From Armatimonadota bacterium (GTDB taxonomy: Bacteria; Armatimonadota; Fimbriimonadia; Fimbriimonadales; Fimbriimonadaceae): a stretch of DNA of 64,000 nucleotides. The stretch lies in contig JAFLBD010000002.1 in the NCBI GenBank assembly GCA_017303935.1, forward strand, positions 62,001 to 126,000. The letters run 5' to 3'. Shown here piece after piece: positions 43,435 to 53,413 of this stretch (its first letter is position 1; the number at the start of each line of letters is the position of its first letter). The position numbers and the translations under genes were made by a program. The notes beneath the pieces were generated by a model. The model was not told the DNA's origin. It ran no database searches and worked only from the letters and a program-made list of their open reading frames with translations.

Positions 43435-46002
43435 ATGCGTGGCCGCACCCCGATGATGCAGCAATATATGGCCGCAAAGGATGCCCATCCTGGCGTCCTG
43501 ATCGCCATGCGTGTCGGGGACTTTTACGAGTTCTATTTTGAAGATGCGGAGGTTGCAGCATCCGTCCTCCAGATCACTTTGACCGGCCGCGAAGATGCAG
43601 AGAATGGTCGTATCGCCATGGCCGGAGTTCCGTACCACTCCGTCGAAAAGTACCTCGCGCGCCTGATTCAATCGGGTTATAAGGTTGCGCTGTGCGATCA
43701 AATCGAAGACCCCAAACAAGCCAAAGGGCTCGTCCGCCGCGCAGTTACTCGGGTCCTCACTCCTGGCACTGTCGTCGAGGAATCCATGGTGCCCGCGGGA
43801 GCGAACAATTACCTTTCTGCCATCTGCGTGTTGGATGGAAAAGTTGGGCTTGCAACGCTCGATTCGTCCACCGGAGAGTTCCTCGTTACCGAAATCGAGG
43901 GCGACGCAATCAAGGATTCCATCCTGCAGGAACTCGCACGAATCCGCCCAGCCGAACTCCTGCTGGACGATCAGACCGCTGACTTGGGCGAACTCGTCGG
44001 GAACGCTTTCGGAACGAGTGTCACCACGCTCGAACCGGAAGATTCTCGCCGCGCCGAAAAGAAAATCCTCCTTCGGTTCAACATTAATAACCTGTCGAGC
44101 TTTGGATTAGATGCAAAGCCGGTAGCCGTGATGGCCGCGAATATGGTGCTCCAGTACGCCGAGAAGGGCGGGCTAAAGCTCGAGCATCTGGAAACGATCG
44201 GAACCTATTCCATTGACAGCTTCATGGCGCTGGATCCTTCGACACGGCGTTCGCTTGAACTCACGACTAATCTCTCGGACGGTAGTCGCAAATTTACGCT
44301 GCTCAGCGTTCTCGACCAAACCGTGACTTCTATGGGGGCGCGACTCCTTCGAAAGTGGATTGAACAACCGCTGCTCGATGGGACTGCGATTCGGCAGCGG
44401 CTCGACTCAGTCCAACTTCTTTCCAAAGTGAATCTTGATCGCGCTGACCTTCGGGACGCTCTCAAAAAGGTGGGCGATATCGAACGGCTCGTTGGAAGGT
44501 GTGCGACTGGTGTCGCTACGCCGCGCGACCTTGTCGCCCTTCAAATCACGATCGGCAGTTTGCCCGAACTCCATGCTCCGCTCCAAAAAGTAGCCCAGGG
44601 CCGGATAGCCGAGTTAATGCCAATGCTGGGAAATCACAGTGACTTGGCAACTCTGTTGGCAAGGGCTCTTGCGCCAAATCCGCCAAACGCGCTTCGAGAT
44701 GGGGGAGTTATCGCCGATGGCTATGATCCCGGACTAGACCAACTTCGCGCACTCAGTCGCGATGGTCGAAAGTTCATCGCGGAACTCGAAGCTAAGGAAC
44801 GAGAATCAACGGGCATACCGAACCTAAAGGTCGGCTACAACAACGTTTTTGGTTACTTCCTCGAGGTCAACAAGCTCGCGGCCGATCGGGTGCCAGAACA
44901 TTACATCCGCAAGCAAACAGTCGCCAATGCTGAGCGGTATATCACCGCCGAACTAAAAGAATTTGAGTCTGCCGTACTCAGCGCATCGGAAAAAGCGCAG
45001 AACCTCGAGGCCGAAATCTTTGTTCGCATCCGCACCAGGATCAGCGAGAACAGTGCGAGTTTGCTCCAAGCCGCCAAAGCCATCGCCGAACTTGACACAC
45101 TTTGCTCGCTTGCTGAAGTGGCGGTTCGGCGCGATTACCGAAAACCAGAAGTGGTTGAGGACGAAGTTCTCGAGATTCAGCAAGGTCGGCACCCTGTTGT
45201 TGAGGCCAATGGCGCGAGCTTCGTTCCCAACGACCTTTGCATCAACAACGATCAGCGGATGATGATCCTGACCGGCCCAAACATGAGCGGAAAATCCACC
45301 TACTTACGGCAATCCGCGTTGATTGTGCTGATGGCTCAGATCGGATCGTTTGTACCAGCGCGCTCTTGCCGACTCGGGATTTGCGATCGTATCTTCGCGC
45401 GAATCGGAGCGAAAGACGAAATCGCGGTAGGACAGTCCACATTCATGGTGGAGATGGTCGAGAGCGCATTTATCCTGAACCACGCTTCATCAAGTTCGCT
45501 CGTGATTTTGGACGAAGTCGGGCGAGGAACAAGCACCTACGATGGCCTGGCCATCGCCTGGGCAATGCTAGAGCACCTTCACTTACTCGGTGCGAAGACG
45601 ATGTTCGCGACCCATTACCATCAGCTCAATGTGCTGGCCGATCAGCTCAAGGGAGTCGCCAATTTCCGGGCCAGTGTCAAAGAAGTTGGGGACGAAATTG
45701 TTTGGACCCACCGGATTCTCCCCGGCGGTACCGATAAGAGCTACGGTGTTCATGTCGCCAAAAAAGCCGGCGTACCCAAATCCGTACTTGTCCGCGCGAA
45801 TGAAATCTTAGCCAGTCTCGAAAGCCGAGAAGCGCTTCCAACGGTCGTCGCGACCTCAAACAATAAGCTCCAGCTCGCTCTGTTTGAGCCTGAGGAACCT
45901 TGGCTTGCCAAAGAACTCAAAGAACTGGACGTGGACGACATGACCCCATTGCAGGCGATCACTCTCTTGGGTGAATGGAAGAAGTTGATCCAAACCAACT
46001 AA
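43435..46002 (+). CDS. mutS: DNA mismatch repair protein MutS
   Basis: A full-length 855-residue MutS1. The mismatch-contact motif is shifted to GDFYEFYFEDAEVAA near residue 29 (Phe-Tyr-Glu-Phe, the canonical F-x-E). Connector, lever and clamp domains follow. The ATPase has Walker A TGPNMSGKST (Lys620), IGAKDEIAVGQSTFMVEM and LVILDEVGRGTSTYDG (Walker B), ending with the helix-turn-helix dimer region. It recognises base mismatches and recruits MutL. No mutL adjoins it; it is coupled to the ABC-F gene. tRNA-Leu lies convergent 20 bases beyond. Confidence 0.98.
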   Translation: MRGRTPMMQQYMAAKDAHPGVLIAMRVGDFYEFYFEDAEVAASVLQITLTGREDAENGRIAMAGVPYHSVEKYLARLIQSGYKVALCDQIEDPKQAKGLVRRAVTRVLTPGTVVEESMVPAGANNYLSAICVLDGKVGLATLDSSTGEFLVTEIEGDAIKDSILQELARIRPAELLLDDQTADLGELVGNAFGTSVTTLEPEDSRRAEKKILLRFNINNLSSFGLDAKPVAVMAANMVLQYAEKGGLKLEHLETIGTYSIDSFMALDPSTRRSLELTTNLSDGSRKFTLLSVLDQTVTSMGARLLRKWIEQPLLDGTAIRQRLDSVQLLSKVNLDRADLRDALKKVGDIERLVGRCATGVATPRDLVALQITIGSLPELHAPLQKVAQGRIAELMPMLGNHSDLATLLARALAPNPPNALRDGGVIADGYDPGLDQLRALSRDGRKFIAELEAKERESTGIPNLKVGYNNVFGYFLEVNKLAADRVPEHYIRKQTVANAERYITAELKEFESAVLSASEKAQNLEAEIFVRIRTRISENSASLLQAAKAIAELDTLCSLAEVAVRRDYRKPEVVEDEVLEIQQGRHPVVEANGASFVPNDLCINNDQRMMILTGPNMSGKSTYLRQSALIVLMAQIGSFVPARSCRLGICDRIFARIGAKDEIAVGQSTFMVEMVESAFILNHASSSSLVILDEVGRGTSTYDGLAIAWAMLEHLHLLGAKTMFATHYHQLNVLADQLKGVANFRASVKEVGDEIVWTHRILPGGTDKSYGVHVAKKAGVPKSVLVRANEILASLESREALPTVVATSNNKLQLALFEPEEPWLAKELKELDVDDMTPLQAITLLGEWKKLIQTN

Positions 46003-46022
46003 GTCATCGTGCTTGAATCAAT

Positions 46023-46108
46023 TGGTGCCGGGGGAGGGACTCGAACCCTCACGAGTTTTAGCTCAACGGTGTTTGAGACCGCCGCGTCTACCATTCCGCC
46101 ACCCCGGC
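46023..46108 (-). tRNA. tRNA-Leu (anticodon CAA)
   Basis: 86 nt with encoded CCA. The acceptor GCCGGGG pairs with CCCCGGC. The anticodon loop CTCAAAC on a 5-bp stem gives anticodon CAA (reads UUG). A class II long variable arm (TTGAGCTAAAACTCGTGA region) and a standard T loop GGTTCGAGTCC are present. It lies 29 bases downstream of the glucoamylase gene on the same strand. Confidence 0.95.
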
Positions 46109-46137
46109 GAAGAACTCAGAGAATACCCAATTTCAGC

Positions 46138-49100
46138 TCACAGGGCGACGCTAGGCGTCACCCCGTTCGTCGAAGTCGTGTATTCAATCCTCACAGAGGT
46201 CACCGAATTTGGTGCTGTTGCCAACGCCGAATTGATCGTGACTTGATTGCTCAGTGAGTTCGTCGTGAATGTCACCGGAGTTCCGTTCACCGTCGCTCGA
46301 ATCGGAGACTTTCCAGGCGGGACCTTCATGGTCACCGAGAAGTTGAGCGGCCCACCAGTTCGATTCTTGATCGAGGTCTGTTGCCATTTCAACGCTTCCT
46401 TCACCTGGATGTCAAACCGCTTGCCACTTTGTCGGAGGCCAGTATAGGTCATTTGCGTCCATCCCGTCGGCAGTTTCGGCGAGAGGTTCAAGCTGTTTTC
46501 GGCAGGTTCGTAGTCGAGGAAGGCCATCACCGAATCCATGTAAGTTGACATTGATTCCCAAGCATTTGGCCACGCGGTTTGGATTCGGAAATCGGGATAG
46601 ACCTGGCTGAAACTCGCTGCGATCTGCTCTGAGCCTAGCCCAAGTGGTCCAACATAGTTGAACAGTCGATCCACTTTGTCCTTGAGAATGTTGATCGTCG
46701 CTGGACCCTGCTCGTAATCGGCCTTCTCGCTGTAAAACAGTCCGTACCAGAGCGTGCTTAGGAACCATGGTCCGCCATTCCAATAGTTGTCACCCCAATA
46801 CCGATTGACCAATCCGTCCCAATCGCCGCCCGAAATCAACAAGGGATGATTGTTGCCGTTTGCATCGTTTTGGGTGCCGTTGATTCGTCGCTCGACGACG
46901 CCCGCGCGATTATCGATGGGCGAAATTACCTGGAACGGGTAGACGATCCCCATTTGGCTGATGTCTGTGTTCTCCAGATTCCAATCGAGCCGAGCATTTA
47001 CGCCTGATCGGACCAAAGAAGCACGGCCGTTGAAGTTGCTCTGATCTGCGAAATATCCGCCTCCAGAACCTCCGGCATTCAGCCCCATCCTTTGCGCGAT
47101 CTTCGCAGCATCTTCCAGCCCGCGAACGACGTTCGCGTTGGAATAGATGAACGTGTCGAAACTATCTTCCCAAACACTCATGGAGTACAGCAGGTTGTAC
47201 GCTTCTTCGAATCGCAGACGGTTGTCCAAAGTCGAATCGGAACTCATCGCGAATGCCGAATCACGCACCATCGCATAGTTCGTGCTGAGTAGCGAGAAGT
47301 CGCCGGTTGCGCGGTAGATATACCAAAGTGCCCACGGCAAAACGGCAGTTTCGTCCACTTGCGGCGAATTCCAAACGATGTAACCATCGGTCGTGTACTT
47401 CTGATAGAAGAAGCCCTTGCCCCAAGGTTCATTTCCGCGATACGCCGTTGTGCGCATCCAGTTGATGCAGTTGATCGCTTCTTGAATGTGCCCAGCTTTT
47501 GCCAAGCTGACCGCAGCATACATCGCGTCTCGTGGCCAAACAAACGGGTACGCGCCATTGTGCATGCCAGCAATCACAGAACCGGTTGCGCCATCGATAT
47601 GCAACGCGGTAGCCAGCTTTGAGCGGGTCCAGAGTGTGTCATAGCGATTGTCAGGCAAGTCAACCATGACGCCGTCGTTGAGCCAGGTCTGCCAATACGT
47701 ATTGGTCTGGGATTGAAGTGCAGAGGTGTTCGACGATGCAAACCAATCCATGACCGGAGTGAGGTAGTAAGCGTACGTTCCGGTTTGGTTGGCTGGACGC
47801 TCCATGGCTCCCGCCACGATCATGTTGACCTCGCGCGGCACCCCTGGCTGCAGAGTGATCCGTGATCCGATCCACCCTCGATCTTGGTCTGAGCTGGAGT
47901 CGCTCCATGCGTCGGTCGCCCAAGTTCCGCCAGCAGATCCTGGCGTCCCAACAGTCTTCAATCCGACTGCCAGATAGAGTGAAACGTCCTTGTTATATCC
48001 TCCAAAACTGGTGGGGTTATATTCGCTTGGCGGTTGGATGTTGTTTCCGCCACCCGTCACGTTTCGCTGGGTTCGGTCGTAGGCGACCATCACTTTGCGC
48101 ACTGTATCGGTGGTTGCTCCGTCGTAGGAATCTCCACCGTTGAGTGCCCAGTCACCGTAGGCATAAAAGTTGATGGTCTTCGCGGTCGCTCCGTTGTTGG
48201 TCAGGATAAACCGCTTGATATAGATCGAACGCTGTTGACCGTTGCTTGGATCGTTCGGGAAGGTGATGCCTGCCGGGACAAAATCGAACTGATCGACCTT
48301 GATATTGTTTCCGCCGTAAGTTAGCGTGGCCGAACCTTGCAGTACGTTTGAATTCGGGACATAACTTTGGGTGACCGACGAGTAGCTGACGCCTGACGGA
48401 TTACTGAGCCAGTGAGTCAATCCGTCGACGCGAATCCCAGCCATGATCTGGTTCACGTGCATCTGACCGCGATGGTCAAGAGGCAGTCCTGGAGGGAAAG
48501 TATCGTTGCCGCCGCTATAACCTTCGTTACGTGTACCGACGCCATTGACTGCTCCAGCACCAGGGTAATAAAGATCAAAAACAGTGCCGTTTTGGTCCAG
48601 CATCACGTTCATGAATCCATTGCCAGTGACACCTTCTTCTTTCCAAAAATTGACGCCGGGATAGCCTGCATTGGGCGAACCCGAACCAGCACCTGCGCCG
48701 GGCCATGCCAATTTGTTGATGTATGAATACTCGCCGGCGGTACCTGGGTAAGTGCTGAATCGCTCAATGTTCTCGCCAGCGGTCCAAGCTGAGATCTTGT
48801 ACTTAATTATCTGACCGTAGGTTCGAGTGCTGACTGGAAGAGTGACCTTCCACCAATCGTCGTTGCCTCCACCAGAACGTGGCTCATTACGAACAAATTG
48901 CATCGTTCCCGGGAATCCAACGACTTGGGTCGTGCCCGTGCCGACACCGAGCGATCCTGTTGGAGACGAGCCGTCAATGGTGTAGTACACCGCTACCCGG
49001 TCGTAGGTGAAGGATGGGCCGAGTTTGGCCCAGATGACAACGGACTCTTCTTCGCGTGGAGCATCAGGCTCGCGCTGAGTGATGTTCGAAGGTTCACCAT

Positions 49101-49206
49101 AGACTCCGTTGGTCGGGTTGTGAAACACGGTGGATGGTGCCGCGCCCGCAATTGCAACCATGCCCAACGTCAGTGGAATCAACGACAGAAGTACTCGCGC
49201 CTTCAT
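46138..49206 (-). CDS. Exported GH15 glucoamylase-like glucosidase
   Basis: A 1022-residue secreted protein with signal peptide (MKARVLLSLIPLTLGMVAIAGA). The N-terminal part (about 25-150) has beta-sandwich sequence with VAVYYTIDGSSPTGSLGVG. A super-beta-sandwich region follows (about 190-470), as in bacterial glucoamylases and glucodextranases. The (alpha/alpha)6 catalytic domain includes WPRDAMYAAVSLAKAG (Trp557), a VDETAVLPWALWYIYRATGD segment that carries the acid residue region, and a C-terminal LSPKLPTGW segment. It should release glucose from starch-like or dextran polymers outside the cytoplasm. The C-terminal 90 residues form another beta domain. A glycogen role with the GH57 enzyme is possible, but the export signal suggests external polysaccharide. 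Confidence 0.85.
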   Translation of the reverse strand: MKARVLLSLIPLTLGMVAIAGAAPSTVFHNPTNGVYGEPSNITQREPDAPREEESVVIWAKLGPSFTYDRVAVYYTIDGSSPTGSLGVGTGTTQVVGFPGTMQFVRNEPRSGGGNDDWWKVTLPVSTRTYGQIIKYKISAWTAGENIERFSTYPGTAGEYSYINKLAWPGAGAGSGSPNAGYPGVNFWKEEGVTGNGFMNVMLDQNGTVFDLYYPGAGAVNGVGTRNEGYSGGNDTFPPGLPLDHRGQMHVNQIMAGIRVDGLTHWLSNPSGVSYSSVTQSYVPNSNVLQGSATLTYGGNNIKVDQFDFVPAGITFPNDPSNGQQRSIYIKRFILTNNGATAKTINFYAYGDWALNGGDSYDGATTDTVRKVMVAYDRTQRNVTGGGNNIQPPSEYNPTSFGGYNKDVSLYLAVGLKTVGTPGSAGGTWATDAWSDSSSDQDRGWIGSRITLQPGVPREVNMIVAGAMERPANQTGTYAYYLTPVMDWFASSNTSALQSQTNTYWQTWLNDGVMVDLPDNRYDTLWTRSKLATALHIDGATGSVIAGMHNGAYPFVWPRDAMYAAVSLAKAGHIQEAINCINWMRTTAYRGNEPWGKGFFYQKYTTDGYIVWNSPQVDETAVLPWALWYIYRATGDFSLLSTNYAMVRDSAFAMSSDSTLDNRLRFEEAYNLLYSMSVWEDSFDTFIYSNANVVRGLEDAAKIAQRMGLNAGGSGGGYFADQSNFNGRASLVRSGVNARLDWNLENTDISQMGIVYPFQVISPIDNRAGVVERRINGTQNDANGNNHPLLISGGDWDGLVNRYWGDNYWNGGPWFLSTLWYGLFYSEKADYEQGPATINILKDKVDRLFNYVGPLGLGSEQIAASFSQVYPDFRIQTAWPNAWESMSTYMDSVMAFLDYEPAENSLNLSPKLPTGWTQMTYTGLRQSGKRFDIQVKEALKWQQTSIKNRTGGPLNFSVTMKVPPGKSPIRATVNGTPVTFTTNSLSNQVTINSALATAPNSVTSVRIEYTTSTNGVTPSVAL

Positions 49207-49297
49207 AAACTTAACCTGGTAAACGAATCAACAAATCTCAGGCACACCAACTGTGCTGAGAATACGAATTCAGCGTACCAAACAAGGTTCAAAAATA

Positions 49298-49328
49298 CAA
49301 GAGTGAGAATGCTAGATTCTCACTCTTG
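49298..49328 (-). terminator. Terminator after DegT aminotransferase gene
   Basis: CAAGAGTGAGAAT (49298-49310) and ATTCTCACTCTTG (49316-49328) make a 13-bp perfect stem with a 5-base loop. On the minus strand TATTTTTG follows. The glucoamylase gene downstream must have its own promoter in 49207-49290. Confidence 0.92.
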
Positions 49329-49351
49329 AAGCGGGATTTTTTGATGAATGA

Positions 49352-50461
49352 TTAGGCTGTGACAGCGGAGAATTCTCGAACCGAACTCACCACATGGTTA
49401 ATCTCTTCATCTGTCAGATATTGATGCACTGGCAAGCTCAAAACCTCGTTGCTTGTCTGCTCCGTGATCGGAAGGCTGCCCTTCGCGGCGAGGTGCTGGT
49501 ACGGCTTGTGATAGTGCAGCGGCACCGGATAATAAATCATGGAGTCGATTTCCCGTTCCTTTAGATAGGCTTGCAACTCGTCCCGCCGACTAGATCGAAT
49601 GGTGAACTGGTGCCAGGTGTGGTTGTTGCCATTGAGAGTGACCGGCACCTCAACACCCGAACCTTGCAGCCCCGCAATGAGCTTAGCGGCAACGGCTTGA
49701 CGTGCTGTATTCCAACTTTCGAGCTGGGTCAACTTATGCCGGAGGATCGCTGCTTGAAGCTCTGCCATTCGGCTCGTGTAGCCAATGTGATCGTAGTAAT
49801 ATCGTTCGCGGCCCATTCCATGCACACGCATCGACCGGCAAGTTTCCGCGACACCGTCGTGATCAGTGATAATCATTCCGCCATCACCAGCCGCGCCGAG
49901 ATTCTTGGTGACATAGAAACTGATTCCGGCAGAGTGCCCGTATCGTCCGGCGTACTTGCCGTTGCAGTGGCTTCCAATGGCTTGAGCGGCATCTTCGAGC
50001 ACCAAAATTCCGTGCTTCTCGGCCACCGCATTGATGGCTGCCATATCAGCCAGCTGACCCCAAAGGTGCACCGGCACGATCGCCTTAGTTCGCGAAGTGA
50101 TCGCCGCTTCAATCTTTGTAGGGTCGATCATCTGATCTTCAGCGCGGATGTCGACGAAAACAGGAGTTGCGCCGGTCTGGATGATCGCCTCAATCGTTGC
50201 GACGAACGTGAAGGAAACAGTTATGACCTCATCACCAGGACCGATTCCGGCAGCGTCCATCATGATCCGCAGGGCATCCGTACCGCTGTTCACGGCAATC
50301 GCATGCTTCGCTCCGTGATACTTGGCGACCTCTTCTTCCAGCCCTTTGTTGTGCTTGCCCAGTACGTACGCGCCGGTCGACAAAATTTCTTTGAGGTCGG
50401 CATCGATCTTGTCTTGAAGGTCAATGTACTGGCGCTTAATGTCTAAGAATGGAACTCGCAT
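49352..50461 (-). CDS. DegT/DnrJ/EryC1/StrS sugar aminotransferase
   Basis: A 369-residue PLP enzyme of the family that aminates keto-sugars for polysaccharide or glycan precursors. VPFLDIKRQYIDLQDKI opens the protein. GTDALRIMMDAAGIGPGDEV binds phosphate, VLEDAAQAIGSHCNGKYAG is the cofactor Asp region and SFYVTKNLGAAGDGGMI carries the Schiff-base Lys186. It is full length. No other nucleotide-sugar gene adjoins it, so the substrate cannot be named. One window palindrome lies at 49387-49400 (encoding INHVV). It is divergent from the ABC permease gene over an 84-bp gap. Confidence 0.93.
   Translation of the reverse strand: MRVPFLDIKRQYIDLQDKIDADLKEILSTGAYVLGKHNKGLEEEVAKYHGAKHAIAVNSGTDALRIMMDAAGIGPGDEVITVSFTFVATIEAIIQTGATPVFVDIRAEDQMIDPTKIEAAITSRTKAIVPVHLWGQLADMAAINAVAEKHGILVLEDAAQAIGSHCNGKYAGRYGHSAGISFYVTKNLGAAGDGGMIITDHDGVAETCRSMRVHGMGRERYYYDHIGYTSRMAELQAAILRHKLTQLESWNTARQAVAAKLIAGLQGSGVEVPVTLNGNNHTWHQFTIRSSRRDELQAYLKEREIDSMIYYPVPLHYHKPYQHLAAKGSLPITEQTSNEVLSLPVHQYLTDEEINHVVSSVREFSAVTA
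49387..49400. repeat. Interspersed palindrome, isolated copy
   Basis: TCACCACATGGTTA, an exact match to TNACCNNNNGGTNA near the 3' end of the DegT gene. Apart from the weak match at 31113, it is the only copy between 26.1 and 53.2 kb. Confidence 0.7.
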
Positions 50462-50545
50462 CGGTTTCTCCGCACAACATTGTGTGATTGTCTCAATTGT
50501 ACTTCAACGCGCCATGCACCCCGACGTGTTAAACTGGTTTCTAGC

Positions 50546-52075
50546 ATGCCACTAGTAGGAAAGGTCGGCCGAAAACGAGCTCGGGCTCGAATCGCGATGG
50601 GAGTGATTTACACCATCTTGATTTTGGGCGCCTTGACGACGATCTACCCTTTCCTTCTCATGGTCACCACCGGATTCACCGGCCCCACTGACCAAAACGA
50701 GAACAAGCTCATTCCAGCGTTTTGGAGCGATGCACAGAAAGTTGAAGACAAGTTCTTCGACGACAAATATGCTGGTAACGCAAGTTATTTGGCGATGGTA
50801 AAAGCTAGGCCAGAAGACGGAAAGCAACTCGCCGAATACGAGAAATTCCTAACAGAGTTGGATCCGATGCAGTGGCACGCAGGATTTCGAACCGCGCCGA
50901 ACCAGGTGACCTCAAAACTATCCCTGAAATATCAATCTTGGTTGCGCGATAAATTTTCTTCAATTGACAAGCTCAACGTCGCCTACATCGAAGAGAACAT
51001 CGCGTTTCAAACTGTCCAGCCGCCAATAGAACAGCTCGACAAGAAAGGGTGGAAACCGCGCGTGGGGCAAAAATGGGCTGACTGGTTGGAATTCAAGAAG
51101 TCGCTCGGTCCCGAATTCCGAATCCCAATGCTCCGGTCCAGAATGGTCCAGGAGTACATTCGGGCCAAGTACCAGAACCAGATTGGACAAGTTCCGCCCG
51201 AAATCGCGGGTCCTGCCAAGACCTTTGAGGAACTGCGAATTGATCCCCAATCGGAAATTTTCAAAGAATTCGAGGCGAAGGCACTGCCAGATGGCCTGAA
51301 AGACGGTGGTCCGGAAGCTAGATGGGATGCCAAATTTGGAACGGTCATGCCGGTCCGGTCTTTCGATCAGCAATTCGTCGTCGCCCACAGTAGCGAGATC
51401 AAATCAGAATTCACCTCACGTAACTATCGCTACGTTCTGGACTACATGCTTATCAACGGGCGTGCGATCGCGAACACAGCGCTATTTTGTTGCCTTGTCA
51501 TCCTCACCCACCTCATCGTAAACCCTTTAGCGGCGTACGCGCTGAGCCGGTACCCGCTCCCCTCTTCTGGGAAGATTCTCATTTTCTTGCTCGCGACAAT
51601 GGCCTTTCCAGCAGAAGTGGCGATGATCCCCTCGTTCCTTTTGCTAAAGGACCTGCATTTGCTGAATACCTTTGCCGCGTTAGTTCTGCCCGGAGCGGCA
51701 AGCGGCTATATGATTTTCTTGCTCAAAGGGTTCTTTGACAGCTTGCCGCAGGAACTCTATGAGAGCGGTCAGCTTGATGGCGCTAAGGAGTGGACAATGC
51801 TGCGCAAGATCGCCTTGCCGTTGAGCAAGCCCGTATTGGGCTACCTCGCGTTGCTCAGCTTCATGGGTGCTTACGGTGCCTTCATGTATGCGTTTTTGGT
51901 CTGCCAAGACCGTTCGATGTGGACGATCATGGTGTTCATTTATCAACTCCAGAACACTGCACCAAAGGCCGTGATGATGGCCGCGGTCACCATCGCCGCT
52001 ATTCCAACTTTGATCGTGTTCTTGCTTTGCCAGCGCGTGATCATGCGTGGCATCGTTTTGCCGGGTGAACGCTGA
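50546..52075 (+). CDS. MalG-type ABC sugar permease with large extra domain
   Basis: 509 residues from ATG 50546; an upstream frame extension to 50480 has no support. The first membrane helix (MGVIYTILILGALTTIYPFLLMV) is followed by about 270 hydrophilic residues rich in Lys, Glu, Pro and Trp. Five helices of a carbohydrate permease follow (from about residue 305: IANTALFCCLVILTHLIVNP onward), with the EAA motif YESGQLDGAKEWTMLRKIALP that contacts the ATPase. Typical MalG proteins are about 280 residues, so the insertion between helices 1 and 2 doubles the protein, reminiscent of the periplasmic loop of MalF. No binding protein, ATPase or partner permease is next to it. Its stop lies 3 bases before the phosphorylase start. 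Confidence 0.85.
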   Translation: MPLVGKVGRKRARARIAMGVIYTILILGALTTIYPFLLMVTTGFTGPTDQNENKLIPAFWSDAQKVEDKFFDDKYAGNASYLAMVKARPEDGKQLAEYEKFLTELDPMQWHAGFRTAPNQVTSKLSLKYQSWLRDKFSSIDKLNVAYIEENIAFQTVQPPIEQLDKKGWKPRVGQKWADWLEFKKSLGPEFRIPMLRSRMVQEYIRAKYQNQIGQVPPEIAGPAKTFEELRIDPQSEIFKEFEAKALPDGLKDGGPEARWDAKFGTVMPVRSFDQQFVVAHSSEIKSEFTSRNYRYVLDYMLINGRAIANTALFCCLVILTHLIVNPLAAYALSRYPLPSSGKILIFLLATMAFPAEVAMIPSFLLLKDLHLLNTFAALVLPGAASGYMIFLLKGFFDSLPQELYESGQLDGAKEWTMLRKIALPLSKPVLGYLALLSFMGAYGAFMYAFLVCQDRSMWTIMVFIYQLQNTAPKAVMMAAVTIAAIPTLIVFLLCQRVIMRGIVLPGER

Positions 52076-52078
52076 TTT

Positions 52079-53413
52079 ATGAACATTGTTAGGCTCATCG
52101 AGAAGAAGCGTGACGGTGGAGAGCACACCAGAGAAGAGATTCAATTTATCGTCGAAGCGGCCGCCGCTTATGAAACGCGCCCAGACTATGAAGGATCGCC
52201 GAATGGTGTCAGCAAAGCTCAACTCGCGGCATGGCTGATGGCCGTAGTTTGGCGTGGAATGACTCTCGACGAGACCGCGCTGCTCACCCAAGCGATGGCA
52301 GAGTCGGGCGATCAGCTCAATCTCGATGGGCTTCCAAAACCGTGGGCCGATAAGCACAGCACTGGCGGAGTCGGTGACAAAACCACTTTGGTGGTGCTCC
52401 CAATGATGGCCGCGTGCGGTTTGACCTCCGTGAAAATGAGTGGTCGCGGACTTGGCAAAACCGGTGGAACCATCGACAAACTCGAGTCGATCCCAGGTTT
52501 TAGAACCAACTTGTCGCTTGAGGAAATGAAGTCACAGGCTGCAAAAATCGGGATTGCTTTGACGGGCCAGAGCGGGCAATTGACTCCTGCCGATAAAACC
52601 CTGTATGCATTGCGCGATGTGACGGGGACCGTTGCCAGCATCCCGCTCATCGCGAGTAGTGTCATCAGCAAGAAAATCGCTGGCGGGGCGGAAGTGATCT
52701 CAATCGACCTCAAATGCGGTTCTGGAGCCTTCATGGCGGACATCGAATCGGCCAGAAACTTAGGGCAGACGATGATCGAAATCGGGAAGCGGCTCGGACG
52801 AAAAGTGGGGGTCGAAATCACCGATATGGACCAGCCATTGGGGCGCGCCGCCGGAAATTTGAATGAAGTTCAGGAAGCAATTTGGACGCTTTCGAACGAC
52901 GGGCCGAAGCGGTTTACAGAGCTTTGTATCGAACTTTGCGCGGGCGCGCTGCTCGCCGCTGGAAAAGCAAACAACCCTGATGACGCTCGGGAGAAATCGG
53001 AACAATCGCTGATCAGCGGCCGAGCTCTTGCCTTGTGTGCAGAGTGGTTCAAAACTCAAGGGTCGACGCTTTCTCTAGAGGAGATTTGTGCCCTGCCGCT
53101 AGCGGCGCATGAGGTCAATGTTTGCGCGCCAAGAGCAGGTTGGATTTCGCGAATTTCAGCGGATGCTGTCGGTCAGGCAGTGGTAGATCTCGGAGGAGGA
53201 CGCCATGGTCTCGACGACCAAATTAACCATTTGGTTGGAATCAGCACCCTCAATGAGATCGGTGAGGAAGTAGAGTGTGGTCAGCCGATCTTTGAGATTC
53301 GTGCCGCGACTGAAGAAAGTGCTCAATCCGCCGAATTGGCACTATCCGCCGCGATCGAAATCTCCGATAATCCGGTTGAACGTCGCCCGGTTGTGATCGA
53401 AAAGCTGAGTTAA
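52079..53413 (+). CDS. deoA: Pyrimidine-nucleoside (thymidine) phosphorylase
   Basis: 444 residues. The family signature KHSTGGVGDKTTLVVLPMMA and SGRGLGKTGGTIDKLESIPG bind phosphate and nucleoside. A C-terminal PYNP domain (INHLVGISTLNEIGEEVECG) follows. It splits thymidine or uridine with phosphate into base and sugar phosphate. deoA versus pdp specificity cannot be decided by eye. It is probably coupled to the ABC permease, which then might import nucleosides rather than sugars (inference). An imperfect palindrome lies at 53224-53237. Confidence 0.92.
   Translation: MNIVRLIEKKRDGGEHTREEIQFIVEAAAAYETRPDYEGSPNGVSKAQLAAWLMAVVWRGMTLDETALLTQAMAESGDQLNLDGLPKPWADKHSTGGVGDKTTLVVLPMMAACGLTSVKMSGRGLGKTGGTIDKLESIPGFRTNLSLEEMKSQAAKIGIALTGQSGQLTPADKTLYALRDVTGTVASIPLIASSVISKKIAGGAEVISIDLKCGSGAFMADIESARNLGQTMIEIGKRLGRKVGVEITDMDQPLGRAAGNLNEVQEAIWTLSNDGPKRFTELCIELCAGALLAAGKANNPDDAREKSEQSLISGRALALCAEWFKTQGSTLSLEEICALPLAAHEVNVCAPRAGWISRISADAVGQAVVDLGGGRHGLDDQINHLVGISTLNEIGEEVECGQPIFEIRAATEESAQSAELALSAAIEISDNPVERRPVVIEKLS

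Noticed and set aside
49571-50446. A 291-codon frame opposite the DegT aminotransferase
   Set aside because: Antisense shadow of a well-conserved enzyme, no recognisable domains.
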